Shown: in pieces, positions 49,013 through 58,716 of the stretch
How the letters are laid out: each line of letters opens with the position of its first letter
Numbering within the stretch: position 1 is the stretch's first letter
Origin: Candidatus Nitrotoga fabula
GTDB taxonomy: Bacteria > Pseudomonadota > Gammaproteobacteria > Burkholderiales > Gallionellaceae
Direction: 5' to 3'
NCBI RefSeq assembly: GCF_905221025.1
Contig: NZ_CAJNBL010000028.1
Location: 33,603-97,602, forward strand
Length of the DNA stretch: 64,000 nt
Made by a program: the position numbers and the translations under genes
The notes under the pieces: model-generated
The model's database searches: none
Told to the model about the DNA's origin: nothing
What the model saw: the letters and a program-made list of their open reading frames with translations, nothing else

Positions 49013-49347
49013 CAAAAAACCCAAGTTTAGCAATGCAGTAAATGCAAAAAAAGTAAATGTTTTGGGGAAACCATGTGTACCAGTCCATGAAGCGAGCTTC
49101 TGGCTATATTAATCAAAATCCTGGATGGATCCGGCAGCGATTGGATAGTCTGCGTGTGTGGTTTGCATTGCATTGAATATTTTTGCTAACAATAAATTAA
49201 CAATAATAGTGCCTTGACTACACAAGTGATTTGGCTGCCGCATAGACTTGGATCCACGGTTAGATCGGTTCCTGATTTATATAACCATAGTCCAGATATC
49301 TTCATATGGTATTTATGTGTGTGAATGGCAGAGGGTGACTAATATTG
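49013..49347. other. Spacer upstream of rfbD
   Basis: This AT-rich non-coding region of about 335 bp shows no gene or clear hairpin. GAGGGTGA near its end is the rfbD ribosome-binding site. Confidence 0.3.
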
Positions 49348-50271
49348 ATGCACAAGCCTGTTATTTTGTTACTGGGCAAGAATGGCCAGGTCGGATTTGA
49401 GTTGCAAAAAATATTGCCGTGCCATGGTGTGATGTACGCATTTGGCAGGGAAGATTTTGATTTATCAGACTTGTCATATCTAAGAGAGGTTGTCCGAAAT
49501 ATATGCCCTGACGTGGTTGTGAATGCTTCCGCATATACTGCTGTGGATAAAGCTGAAAGTGAATCACAGGTAGCTTATGGCATAAATGCTGGCGTACCTG
49601 AACTTCTTGCAAAGGAGTTGGCAATATCAGGTGGATTATTGGTACATTATTCTACTGATTATGTATTCGACGGCTTGAAATCCGGGTGGTACACAGAATC
49701 TGACATTCCAAACCCGCAATCGGCCTATGGTAAAAGTAAATTTTCGGGGGAATGTCAAATAGCATTATCTGGATGCCGCTATTTGATATTTCGTACTAGT
49801 TGGGTGTTCGGTACGCATGGTGGAAATTTTGCCAAGACGATACTCCGGCTTGCGAAGGAACGAGAATGTCTCAATGTGGTTGCTGATCAGCATGGGGCTC
49901 CGACATCTGCATCTTTAGTTGCAGATGTCTCTTCACGAATACTTGCTCGATATTGGCAGGAATCTGATCGAGATTGTTTCCCCTATGGTGTTTACCATTT
50001 AACTGCAATAGGGGAGACAACCTGGTATGAATATGCGAAATTTGTCGTTGACTATGCTCGAAAAGAAGGTGTTGTTTTGCATCTGCAGCCAAGTGCGATT
50101 CAAGCGATAACAAGCAGCGATTATCCGGTTGCTGCGCAACGGCCAGTGAATTCCAGACTTGATTGTGGAAAACTTAGAAGAACGTTTGGATTGACTCTTC
50201 CAGACTGGCAAGTTGATATGGCATGTGTATTAAAGAAGATTATTTCCGATGAAGCATCCGTGAAAGGTTAA
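49348..50271 (+). CDS. rfbD: dTDP-4-dehydrorhamnose reductase
   Basis: It makes dTDP-L-rhamnose for surface polysaccharides, using NAD(P)H. LLLGKNGQVGFELQKILPCH is the Rossmann site. VVNASAYTAVDKAESE, then LVHYSTDYVFDGLKSGWYTE and NPQSAYGKSKFSGECQI give the SDR Thr-Tyr-Lys catalytic set (STDY and YGKSK). At 307 residues it is normal. It is not beside rfbA, rfbB or rfbC, which is unusual. Confidence 0.92.
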   Translation: MHKPVILLLGKNGQVGFELQKILPCHGVMYAFGREDFDLSDLSYLREVVRNICPDVVVNASAYTAVDKAESESQVAYGINAGVPELLAKELAISGGLLVHYSTDYVFDGLKSGWYTESDIPNPQSAYGKSKFSGECQIALSGCRYLIFRTSWVFGTHGGNFAKTILRLAKERECLNVVADQHGAPTSASLVADVSSRILARYWQESDRDCFPYGVYHLTAIGETTWYEYAKFVVDYARKEGVVLHLQPSAIQAITSSDYPVAAQRPVNSRLDCGKLRRTFGLTLPDWQVDMACVLKKIISDEASVKG

Positions 50272-50286
50272 AATGCAACCTGACCG

Positions 50287-50310
50287 ATTCCGGCAGTTTG
50301 CAGCCGGAAT
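50287..50310. terminator. Hairpin between convergent rfbD and DUF1566 genes
   Basis: ATTCCGGC pairs exactly with GCCGGAAT around eight bases, just after the rfbD stop. No T-run follows on either strand, so intrinsic termination is uncertain. Confidence 0.4.
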
Positions 50311-50365
50311 AAGAACATGGTTAAGCATTTTCGTGTTCCATAGTGCACAAGCACTATTTGATCAC

Positions 50366-50869
50366 TTATTTTTCAGAACGTACCAGGCGCACGCGGTATC
50401 CTGCGCTATTGTGTTCTGACCCATAGTCCACATAGCCATAATCAAAATTAACCCCCCATGCGTAAGCAGGTTCATCCGGGGTAGGTGGAGCGGACCAGAA
50501 AGGGGAGCCGGGGGTACCCGGAAAGGCGTCCGTATCAATCGCAGGGTTGCATCGGCTGGAATCAACTATGCTTTGCAGCTCTTTCAGGCTAGGGAGTCGC
50601 CATGGCTTGCCGGTAATTTGGGCTTCTTTTTTTGCCCACCCTAATGCTTGATCCATGCTAAAAGCGGTTGCGGTTCCGCTACAGTCATTGGTCGTAATTG
50701 TCATGCCTTCTGCACAGCGTCGCCAGATCAGACCAGTAGTGTTGTCCGTGATTTCACTTCCGTCTGCTGAAATTACATATCGGGTCTGAGTTGCTGCAGG
50801 TGAATTGTCTGATCCAAGGGTAATTTCTTCTGATGGGTTTACGGAAATATGTGTCATAATTTTATCCAT
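50366..50869 (-). CDS. DUF1566 (Lcl C-terminal-like) domain protein
   Basis: This 167-residue protein carries the DUF1566/Lcl C-terminal fold. TDNTTGLIWRRCAEGMTI is diagnostic, followed by ALGWAKKEAQITGKPWRLPS and LKELQSIVDSSRCNPAIDTD. It ends in FWSAPPTPDEPAYAWGVNFD and GYRVRLVRS. Many such proteins are secreted or attached to fimbriae, but this copy has no visible signal peptide. Two Cys pairs may form disulfides if it is exported. A start at residue 5 is possible. Function unknown. Confidence 0.85.
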   Translation of the reverse strand: MDKIMTHISVNPSEEITLGSDNSPAATQTRYVISADGSEITDNTTGLIWRRCAEGMTITTNDCSGTATAFSMDQALGWAKKEAQITGKPWRLPSLKELQSIVDSSRCNPAIDTDAFPGTPGSPFWSAPPTPDEPAYAWGVNFDYGYVDYGSEHNSAGYRVRLVRSEK

Positions 50870-51215
50870 TGAATAAGTTCGAAAATTTCTTATCTGTACT
50901 GTTGAATCTGATAGTCACAATAAAATAAATTTGCAGTTAAGATATTATAGAGCCGATATTCGGGTTTTCTTGTCGGTAGCAAAGATTGCGCGTGGTTGGT
51001 GGAGATGGTAAATTTAAACAGTGATGAAGCGCGCAAAATAAATATTGGATAAACACAAAATGTAAGTGAGTACTTCACATATTCCATTTTTTTGGTTAGG
51101 ATGTGCAGATATCTTCTGCAGCACGTCTACTACAACTTCAACCCGTAATACCACATTTCTTTGAAATATAATTTTCAAGAATCTAATAATTAGCCATTAT
51201 AAAGCGAGAATCATT
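50870..51215. other. Divergent spacer upstream of trxA
   Basis: This 346-bp non-coding region separates the DUF1566 gene and trxA and should hold both promoters. I see no consensus pair or small RNA that I can defend. Confidence 0.3.
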
Positions 51216-51542
51216 ATGAGTGAACACATCCATTATGTCACCGATGCAACTTTTACTGCTGATGTCATGCAAGCGTCGCTCCCGGTACTGGTCGACTATT
51301 GGGCAGAATGGTGCGGTCCGTGCAGGAGTATTGCGCCAATACTGGAGGAAATTGCCAATGAATATGCTGGGCGAATGATCGTAGCCAAAATGAATGTTGA
51401 TGAAAATCAGCAGACCCCACAGAAATATGGTATCCGTGGCATTCCTACGTTAATGTTGTTTAAAAACGGACAGGTGGAAGCAACCAAAGTCGGTGCATTA
51501 TCGAAATCGCAGCTAATAACATTTATTGACAGTAATATTTAA
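51216..51542 (+). CDS. trxA: Thioredoxin 1
   Basis: This 108-residue cytoplasmic disulfide reductase has the active site [20 protein letters not shown] and cis-Pro in [14 protein letters not shown]. All standard thioredoxin features are present. It sits directly before rho, the conserved trxA-rho pair. It may feed electrons to DsbD (41280-43124). Confidence 0.96.
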   Translation: MSEHIHYVTDATFTADVMQASLPVLVDYWAEWCGPCRSIAPILEEIANEYAGRMIVAKMNVDENQQTPQKYGIRGIPTLMLFKNGQVEATKVGALSKSQLITFIDSNI

Positions 51543-51718
51543 ACTATTTACTATTTAATTCAGCGGGTATTTTTTACCAAGTTCGTTATATTTACAATCC
51601 CTGACTTTATTCAAGAAAAAGCGTAATGCCTGCAGGTGGCATTTCCACGCAGACTGTAATACCTCCCTAAGAGACACCTTTAACTAGATCTTTAGTCATT
51701 TCACCTATCTATTTTTAT

Positions 51719-52975
51719 ATGCATTTATCCGATCTTAAGACTAAACACATCACCGAGCTGGTATGCATGGCAACGGCAAACCAGATTGATAATGCAAATC
51801 GCATGCGCAAACAGGATCTAATTTTTGCGTTACTGAAAAATCAGGCAAAAAAGGGTGAAAGCATATACGGGGAAGGTACGCTGGAGGTATTGCCTGATGG
51901 GTTTGGGTTTTTGCGTTCACCAGATATTTCATATTTGGCGGGGCCGGATGACATTTATGTGAGCCCAAGCCAGATTCGCCGTTTTAATTTGCATACTGGG
52001 GATTCAATTGAGGGAGAGATTCGTACACCCAAAGAAGGTGAGCGCTATGTTGCTCTAGTGAAAGTTGATAAGGTAAATTCCGAGGCCCCGGAAAACACGA
52101 AGAATAAGATCCTGTTTGAGAACCTGACCCCGTTATTCCCGACCAAGCAATTATCATTGGAAAGAGATATCCGTTCTGAGGAAAATATCACTGGCCGCAT
52201 TATTGATATTGTTGCCCCAATTGGAAAGGGGCAGCGAGGGTTGCTGGTTGCATCGCCCAAGTCCGGGAAAACGGTGATGCTGCAGCATATCGCCCATTCC
52301 ATTGCTGCGAACAATCCGGATGCACATTTGATAGTTTTGTTGATTGACGAGCGTCCGGAAGAAGTTACTGAAATGAGTCGAAGTGTACGTGGTGAGGTGG
52401 TTGCATCCACTTTTGATGAACCCGCTACGCGTCATGTTCAAGTTGCTGAAATGGTGCTGGAAAAAGCCAAGCGATTGGTTGAACATAAAAAAGATGTGGT
52501 TATCCTTCTGGATTCGATTACCAGATTAGCACGTGCCTATAATACGGTTGTACCCTCTTCTGGGAAGGTCCTGACTGGTGGGGTAGATGCTAATGCTCTG
52601 CAGCGTCCGAAACGTTTTTTTGGGGCGGCTCGTAATGTTGAAGAAGGTGGTTCTTTGACCATTATTGCAACGGCCTTGGTGGATACTGGTTCCAGAATGG
52701 ATGATGTGATCTATGAAGAATTTAAGGGTACCGGCAATATGGAAATTCATCTTGACCGGCGCATGGCAGAAAAGAGAATTTATCCTGCAATTAATATTAA
52801 TCGTTCCGGAACACGCAAAGAAGAATTGTTGATTAAGGCGGATATCCTTCAAAAAATTTGGGTGTTGAGAAAATTGCTTTATCCGATGGATGAGCTGGAG
52901 GCGATGGAGTTCTTATTGGACAAAATTAAGGCGACTAAAAATAATCCGGACTTCTTTGATTCGATGCGTCGTTGA
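51719..52975 (+). CDS. rho: Transcription termination factor Rho
   Basis: This hexameric RNA-dependent ATPase terminates transcription. The N-terminal domain is [20 protein letters not shown]. The RNA-binding cold-shock fold has [20 protein letters not shown]. Walker A is [20 protein letters not shown], with Walker B in [18 protein letters not shown], and [20 protein letters not shown] follows. At 418 residues it is normal. No Shine-Dalgarno site precedes the ATG: TATCTATTTTTAT directly abuts it. The 176-base leader after trxA may serve autoregulation. Confidence 0.97.
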   Translation: MHLSDLKTKHITELVCMATANQIDNANRMRKQDLIFALLKNQAKKGESIYGEGTLEVLPDGFGFLRSPDISYLAGPDDIYVSPSQIRRFNLHTGDSIEGEIRTPKEGERYVALVKVDKVNSEAPENTKNKILFENLTPLFPTKQLSLERDIRSEENITGRIIDIVAPIGKGQRGLLVASPKSGKTVMLQHIAHSIAANNPDAHLIVLLIDERPEEVTEMSRSVRGEVVASTFDEPATRHVQVAEMVLEKAKRLVEHKKDVVILLDSITRLARAYNTVVPSSGKVLTGGVDANALQRPKRFFGAARNVEEGGSLTIIATALVDTGSRMDDVIYEEFKGTGNMEIHLDRRMAEKRIYPAININRSGTRKEELLIKADILQKIWVLRKLLYPMDELEAMEFLLDKIKATKNNPDFFDSMRR

Positions 52976-53119
52976 TGACCTAAAATAACTGGAATAAATA
53001 GTGGTCTGAACCAAATCTAAGAGGTATATCTGACATAATGTATCGAGAAGCGGGATGGAGTTGTTAAAAATATTGCTTCATGGGTATAGTCAACATTTTC
53101 ATGGTAACAACAAACGTCA

Positions 53120-53143
53120 GATGAACGTCCATTAACGTTCATC
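53120..53143. other. Hairpin spanning the stop codon of the orphan ATPase gene
   Basis: GATGAACGT pairs exactly with ACGTTCATC around six bases. The minus-strand stop codon (TAA) lies in the loop. There is no T-run after it, so it is not a canonical terminator. Confidence 0.5.
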
Positions 53144-54364
53144 AGGCCTGCTAAAGATTCTTTCTTTAGGGGAAGGAAAATTAACGTTAGGGCCATCTGT
53201 ATCACATAAATTGCAACCCTTGCGCAGATTATCCTCCTCGCGCTCTAATTCTAGTGCATGCATTATTTTAGATGAATGGGTAGCCAGAATGACGGTTAGC
53301 CCGGGAAATTGTTCCTGTGCGATTTTCTTTAATTGAAGAATGAGTCTGTGTTGCCAGTCTTCGTGCAGATGTGCTTCTGGTTCATCAATTAATAAGAATG
53401 AGTTACGTGTCATGTATGCACCGAAGCGAACAAATAACTGAACCAGGTTTTTTTCTCCGCTGCTTAGCGCGTCGAGCCGATGTATGTTTCCATTGCGCAT
53501 GACTGTAACTTCATGGGGTTCTTTGCGTACGCCATTTATGGATGTCCCGGTTCCGGAAAAAACACGATCATTAGCAAGTTTTACTGCTCGATCAAAACGG
53601 CCATCATCTAACCATTTCAACCAGACCAGCAGGTTGTCCAGGGAGTCACGCCAGTCCCCACTTTCAGAACCGAAAGAGTAGGAGGGAGCGTAATTCCACT
53701 CAAGAGGAGGGACAATGGCACGATATTGGTCAGGATCAACTGGTACAACATTACGATATGCTGAAAAATATAGCACTGTGGGCCAGTCCAGAATGCTTTC
53801 TTCAAAGCCCCCGACTTTTTCTCCTGTTGCTTCATCAATGCCCGATACAAAGCTTATAACCCATTTATCATCCAGGCCAATAGCAGACCAGGCATCTGTT
53901 TCATTCCGGCAAAAACCAAAACGGTGCCATTGGGTTGCTCCAACTTGATTCAAGGCTTCTTCATTCCATTGGCGCAGGCTACTGGTCATCTCTAGCTGAC
54001 CAGCGAGTAAAGATAATACCGCGATGCGTTCATTGCCGTTTTCACTGTAATGAATGCGGATATCCAATTGGGTACGCCCCGGGCCATGATCAAGGGATTC
54101 CAGGCCAAAAGGCGAGTTGGGGTGGCGATTATGGGCTGAAGCCAGATCTTTCGGATTGGTAAATCCTGTCATTGCCATCAGTTTTGAAATTAATTCTAAA
54201 ATGATAGTTTTGCCTCGGCCATTTTTAGAATGGAATACAAAAAAATTACAGGACTCGCCATTCGTATCTGTAAACTTGATTTCTTCCGGTTCAGTTTGAA
54301 ATGGACCAATGCGATCTATGGTTAGCCACAGTGGGGTAAATTCGTATATTTGGAAGTCATTCAT
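53132..54364 (-). CDS. Orphan SMC/RecF-like AAA ATPase
   Basis: This 410-residue ABC-type ATPase resembles the AAA15/AAA21 and OLD/RecF groups. A Walker A variant, FHSKNGRGKTIILELISKLM, is at about residues 40-60. The ABC signature is DALSSGEKNLVQLFVRFGAY, Walker B is SFLLIDEPEAHLHEDWQHRL, and the H-loop is VILATHSSKIMHALELE. There is no TOPRIM or nuclease domain and the middle is alpha-helical. The C-terminus has a Cys pair (GCNLCDTDG). It stands alone between rho and clpB. Such ATPases often serve phage defence with a nuclease partner, but none is adjacent, so no function is claimed. Confidence 0.85.
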   Translation of the reverse strand: MNDFQIYEFTPLWLTIDRIGPFQTEPEEIKFTDTNGESCNFFVFHSKNGRGKTIILELISKLMAMTGFTNPKDLASAHNRHPNSPFGLESLDHGPGRTQLDIRIHYSENGNERIAVLSLLAGQLEMTSSLRQWNEEALNQVGATQWHRFGFCRNETDAWSAIGLDDKWVISFVSGIDEATGEKVGGFEESILDWPTVLYFSAYRNVVPVDPDQYRAIVPPLEWNYAPSYSFGSESGDWRDSLDNLLVWLKWLDDGRFDRAVKLANDRVFSGTGTSINGVRKEPHEVTVMRNGNIHRLDALSSGEKNLVQLFVRFGAYMTRNSFLLIDEPEAHLHEDWQHRLILQLKKIAQEQFPGLTVILATHSSKIMHALELEREEDNLRKGCNLCDTDGPNVNFPSPKERIFSRPDER

Positions 54365-54706
54365 TTAGATTGTTTACTCCTCGTGGCAATGATCATGGCT
54401 TGTATCTGTCCAGACATGCATCAACAAAGCGTTAAAAATGTGCAGTCGGATGAATTATAATGGTCACCTTAAGAATTGATGACCACACAGATGTTTTATC
54501 CATCTGATTTTATTAAAAAATAGATGAACATTTTAATTCAGGGAAGATTATCCAGTCAAGGTTAAGGATGGAGTTGAGTAAAAAAATCTAAAGGGAGAGG
54601 AAATCCTGGACACACTTTTCTCTAATTCCATGTGCGGTTTTCTCGCAATAACTCGCTTCTGAGGCTATGCTAGTGTTTGGTGAATTGTAAGAATAATCAG
54701 GCAAGG
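54365..54706. other. Spacer between the ATPase gene and the clpB promoter
   Basis: This AT-rich non-coding stretch of about 340 bp should hold the ATPase promoter on the minus strand. I see no clear motif. Confidence 0.3.
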
Positions 54707-54734
54707 CTTGAAATTTCTGTTATGAGCCCCATCT
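54707..54734 (+). promoter_or_regulatory. Sigma-32 heat-shock promoter of clpB
   Basis: CTTGAAA (54707-54713), a 13-base spacer, and CCCCATCT (54727-54734) match the sigma-32 consensus CTTGAAA-N11-16-CCCCATNT without a mismatch. Transcription should start near 54741, leaving a short leader with AAGGAG before the ATG at 54768. Confidence 0.93.
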
Positions 54735-54767
54735 GTTTAGCAAATAATTCATACTTAAGGAGTAGTT

Positions 54768-57350
54768 ATGCGATTCGACAAGTTTACAACTAAGCTGCAG
54801 CAGGCGTTGTCCGATGCGCAGAGTCTGGCTGTGGGAAATGATAATCAGTTTATTGAGCCACAGCATTTGCTGCTTGCATTGCTGAAAGATGCGGATAGTG
54901 GTGTGCCATCTTTGCTTACGCGTGCGGGGGGAAGTGTAGCTCCGTTAAAGGATGCTTTGATGCAAAGCCTGGAGCGTCTTGCTAAAGTGGAAGGGCATGG
55001 GGGCGAAGTTCAGGTTGGGCGTGATCTTGCCAGTATGCTTAATCTTGCCGATAAACAAGCGCAAATTCGTGGTGATCAGTTTATTGCATCTGAGATGTTT
55101 TTGTTGGCTTTAATGGAGGACAAGGGCGAATGCGGGCGAATGTTGAAGCAGCAAGGAGTTGTCCGGTCTGCTCTGGAGCGAGCTATAGATGCGGTGCGCG
55201 GTGGACAAAAAGTGGGGAGCCAGGATGCAGAGGGTCAACGTGAAGCATTGAAAAAATACACGCTAGATCTTACAGAGCGTGCCAAGCAAGGTAAGTTGGA
55301 TCCGGTGATCGGACGCGATGACGAAATTCGTCGGTCGATCCAGGTGTTGCAACGCCGCACTAAGAATAACCCGGTTCTGATCGGCGAACCAGGCGTGGGT
55401 AAAACAGCTATTGTTGAAGGTTTGGCGCAGCGCATTATTAACGATGAGGTACCTGAATCCCTGAAGGGAAAAAGTGTGTTGTCTCTTGATATGGCCGCAT
55501 TGCTTGCTGGCGCGAAATATCGGGGTGAATTTGAAGAGCGTTTAAAATCCGTGCTGAAGGAAATTGCCCTGGAGGAGGGGCGAGTTATATTGTTCATTGA
55601 TGAGATTCATATCATGGTTGGTGCAGGGAAAACTGAAGGCGCCATGGATGCGAGCAATATGTTAAAACCAGCTTTGGCGCGTGGCGAGCTTCATTGTATT
55701 GGTGCGACCACTTTGGATGAGTACCGCAAATATATCGAAAAGGATGGTGCGCTGGAACGACGTTTCCAGAAGGTGTTAGTTGATGAACCGACTGTAGAGG
55801 CAACTATTGCTATTTTGCGTGGATTGCAAGAAAAATATGAATTGCACCATGGTGTAGAAATTACTGATCCTGCTATCGTGGCAGCGGCAGAGCTGTCCAA
55901 CCGTTATATTACTGATCGTTTTTTGCCAGATAAAGCGATTGATCTGATAGACGAGGCCGCAGCGCGTATCAAGATGGAAATTGATTCCAAGCCGGAAGTG
56001 ATGGACAGGCTTGATCGGCGTCTGATCCAGTTAAAAATTGAACATGAAGCGGTAAAAAAGGAAAAGGATGAGGCTTCGAAGAAGCGCATGCTACTTATTG
56101 AGGATGAGATTAACAAGCTGATGCGTGAATATGCCGATCTGGAAGAAATATGGAAAGCAGAAAAAGGTTCTGCCCATGGTATGGTCCAGGTTAAAGAAGA
56201 AATTGAGCGTATACGTGCAGAAATTGTTCGACTACAACGTGAAGGTAAATTGGACAAAGTAGCCGAGCTGCAATACGGAAAACTTCCCCAACTTGAGGCA
56301 AAACTGAAAGAGGCAAATCAGGCAGAAGTTGCAAGGCCCCAGAATCGCCTGTTACGTACACATGTGGGCGCGGAGGAAATAGCAGAGGTTGTTAGCCGTG
56401 CCACCGGCATTCCCGTCTCCAAGATGATGCATGGGGAGCGTGAAAAGCTTTTACAGATGGAAGCTAAATTACATGAACGTATCGTTGGCCAGGACGAGGC
56501 AGTGCGCTTGGTTTCAGATGCGATTCGTCGGTCGCGCTCAGGATTGGGAGACCCGAATCGCCCCTATGGATCATTTTTGTTTTTAGGTCCAACTGGGGTG
56601 GGTAAAACCGAGTTATGCAAGGCATTAGCCGGGTTTTTATTTGATTCAGAAGAACACCTTGTCCGCGTTGACATGAGCGAATATATGGAAAAGCACTCCG
56701 TGTCGCGGTTAATTGGCGCACCTCCAGGGTATGTGGGATATGAGGAAGGTGGAGGCCTAACCGAGGCCATTCGGCGCAAACCGTATTCCGTTATCTTGCT
56801 GGATGAAGTTGAAAAGGCTCATCCAGATGTATTTAATGTGCTTCTGCAAGTGCTTGATGATGGCCGCATGACTGACGGACAGGGACGTACTGTAGATTTC
56901 AAGAATACTGTTGTGGTCATGACTTCTAACCTGGGGAGTCAAATGATCCAGCAAATGTCGGGTGATGATTATCAGGTAATCAAATTGGCTGTGATGGGTG
57001 AGGTAAAAAATTATTTTCGTCCTGAATTTATTAACCGCATTGATGAAGTAGTGGTATTTCATGCGCTGGACGAGAAAAATATTAAAGCCATAGCGCGCAT
57101 TCAGCTGAGTTATCTGGAAAAACGTCTGGCTGCAATGGATATGAATATAGAGGTTACCGATCGTGCTCTGGCGGAAATTGCCACTGCAGGATTTGATCCG
57201 ATTTATGGAGCACGCCCCTTGAAACGGGCTATACAGTCGCAACTGGAGAACCCGCTTGCCAAGTTATTGTTAGAAGGTCGATTCGCTGCTGGGGATAATA
57301 TCAGGGCTGATTGTGTTGGTGGTATTATAAAATTTGACAAAATTACATAA
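54768..57350 (+). CDS. clpB: ATP-dependent chaperone ClpB
   Basis: This Hsp100 disaggregase works with DnaK. The N-domain spans residues 1-145 ([20 protein letters not shown]). AAA-1 Walker A is [20 protein letters not shown]. The coiled-coil M domain lies at about 405-525, the feature separating ClpB from ClpA. AAA-2 has [20 protein letters not shown] and [20 protein letters not shown], then the C-terminal [20 protein letters not shown]. At 860 residues it is full length. Expression from a sigma-32 promoter at 54707-54734 fits its role. A strong terminator follows. Confidence 0.97.
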   Translation: MRFDKFTTKLQQALSDAQSLAVGNDNQFIEPQHLLLALLKDADSGVPSLLTRAGGSVAPLKDALMQSLERLAKVEGHGGEVQVGRDLASMLNLADKQAQIRGDQFIASEMFLLALMEDKGECGRMLKQQGVVRSALERAIDAVRGGQKVGSQDAEGQREALKKYTLDLTERAKQGKLDPVIGRDDEIRRSIQVLQRRTKNNPVLIGEPGVGKTAIVEGLAQRIINDEVPESLKGKSVLSLDMAALLAGAKYRGEFEERLKSVLKEIALEEGRVILFIDEIHIMVGAGKTEGAMDASNMLKPALARGELHCIGATTLDEYRKYIEKDGALERRFQKVLVDEPTVEATIAILRGLQEKYELHHGVEITDPAIVAAAELSNRYITDRFLPDKAIDLIDEAAARIKMEIDSKPEVMDRLDRRLIQLKIEHEAVKKEKDEASKKRMLLIEDEINKLMREYADLEEIWKAEKGSAHGMVQVKEEIERIRAEIVRLQREGKLDKVAELQYGKLPQLEAKLKEANQAEVARPQNRLLRTHVGAEEIAEVVSRATGIPVSKMMHGEREKLLQMEAKLHERIVGQDEAVRLVSDAIRRSRSGLGDPNRPYGSFLFLGPTGVGKTELCKALAGFLFDSEEHLVRVDMSEYMEKHSVSRLIGAPPGYVGYEEGGGLTEAIRRKPYSVILLDEVEKAHPDVFNVLLQVLDDGRMTDGQGRTVDFKNTVVVMTSNLGSQMIQQMSGDDYQVIKLAVMGEVKNYFRPEFINRIDEVVVFHALDEKNIKAIARIQLSYLEKRLAAMDMNIEVTDRALAEIATAGFDPIYGARPLKRAIQSQLENPLAKLLLEGRFAAGDNIRADCVGGIIKFDKIT

Positions 57351-57393
57351 AATTTAATCTGGATGTTGTATTCTTTAAAATTACATAATCAGT

Positions 57394-57437
57394 AAAATAT
57401 TTAGTCCAGCCTATTGTAGGCTGGACTAAATATTTTT
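57394..57437. terminator. Long perfect hairpin terminator after clpB
   Basis: A perfect 20-bp stem (57394-57413 with 57417-57436) closes on a TTG loop, with A-tracts on the left and T-tracts on the right. It lies 43 bases after the clpB stop and could work in both directions, although genes on the two sides run the same way. Confidence 0.92.
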
Positions 57438-57678
57438 GGCAACATCCATTTTAGATGCAACGGTTCTTATCAATTTGTTTTTATTGGTATAATCTTTGTT
57501 TCTTAATTGCAAAGAAGAATATCTGAATAGTAGTTTTCCCATATAATGTTGATGGATAATAATGCAGCCATCGTTTATGTGTTACGGCGCATGATGCATC
57601 AGGATGCGCTGTTTCTCACGATTTTGAAAAAACTTTGATGCCAAATTGTCGGCCTCATCTAGAAATTAAGTGGCATAA
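57438..57678. other. Leader region of dapA
   Basis: This non-coding region of 241 bases includes the extended -10 element at 57485-57493. A second TATAAT (57542-57547) has no good -35. The dapA start has only a weak ribosome-binding site. Confidence 0.35.
57485..57493 (+). promoter_or_regulatory. Putative extended -10 promoter of dapA
   Basis: TGGTATAAT is a perfect extended -10 element, about 190 bases before the dapA ATG. No good -35 is visible, but extended -10 promoters do not need one. Confidence 0.5.
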
Positions 57679-58590
57679 ATGAACAATTCAATTTCAGCGT
57701 TACCTAAACAACCGGTCAAGGGTAGTATTGTTGCTATTGTGACCCCAATGCATGAAGACGGCAGCCTGGATCTGGATGCGTTTCGTGACTTGATTGATTT
57801 TCATATCATAGAGGGTACCGATGGCATAGTGGTGGTAGGTACGACCGGAGAGTCTCCGACTGTGAATGTTGCCGAACACGAGTTGCTGATTCAGGTCGCA
57901 GTGGAGCATGCTGCCGGACGCATTCCAGTGATTGCGGGAACCGGAGCGAATTCAACCCGGGAAGCGATTGAGCTGGCAGCTTTTTCAAAAAAAGCTGGTG
58001 CAGATGCTTCGCTAACCGTGGTGCCATACTACAATAAACCTACACAGGAGGGTTTGTACCTGCACTTTAAAGCAATTGCGGAGGCAGTGGATATGCCTCA
58101 TATTCTTTACAATGTTCCAGGGCGCACATGTATGGACATGAATAATGATACTGTGCTGCGCTTGGCACAGATTCCCAACATTGTTGGCATCAAGGATGCG
58201 ACCGGTAACATTGAGCGTGGGAGTGACCTCTTGCAGCGAGCACCGAAAGATTTTTCGGTTTACAGCGGTGATGATGCAAGTGCACTATCATTGATACTAC
58301 TAGGAGCCCACGGAACAATCTCGGTTACTGCTAATGTGGCGCCAAGGCTAATGCATGAGATGTGCCAAGCCGCAATGAATGGAGAAGTATCCAAGGCGCG
58401 TGGGTTAAATTTCCGTCTTCTGGGATTGCATAGAAATTTATTTATTGAGGCTAATCCTATACCAGTTAAATGGGCTTTGTTTTCTATGGGGAAAATAAAG
58501 AATGTTTTGAGATTACCGCTTACACCATTATCGGATGTGGCTCAGGGGATAGTAGATCATGCAATGCGCCAAGCGGGTGCGGTTAATTAA
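57679..58590 (+). CDS. dapA: 4-hydroxy-tetrahydrodipicolinate synthase
   Basis: It condenses pyruvate and aspartate semialdehyde in lysine/diaminopimelate synthesis. [20 protein letters not shown] is the N-terminus, followed by [31 protein letters not shown] and [13 protein letters not shown] hold the catalytic Tyr, and [15 protein letters not shown] the Schiff-base Lys. At 303 residues it has about ten extra residues at the start compared with E. coli DapA. The bamC homologue lies downstream, as is common. Confidence 0.96.
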   Translation: MNNSISALPKQPVKGSIVAIVTPMHEDGSLDLDAFRDLIDFHIIEGTDGIVVVGTTGESPTVNVAEHELLIQVAVEHAAGRIPVIAGTGANSTREAIELAAFSKKAGADASLTVVPYYNKPTQEGLYLHFKAIAEAVDMPHILYNVPGRTCMDMNNDTVLRLAQIPNIVGIKDATGNIERGSDLLQRAPKDFSVYSGDDASALSLILLGAHGTISVTANVAPRLMHEMCQAAMNGEVSKARGLNFRLLGLHRNLFIEANPIPVKWALFSMGKIKNVLRLPLTPLSDVAQGIVDHAMRQAGAVN

Positions 58591-58716
58591 GTTTGATCCA
58601 TTTTTGTTGTTTTTCAATTTTATAGCTTAGTTCTAAGTGGCGGCAGAATATCAATTTTGTAGCCCGGTTTTATTATCCCTCGGATTAACGTGTAGATATT
58701 TTTATATTAGGTTCCG

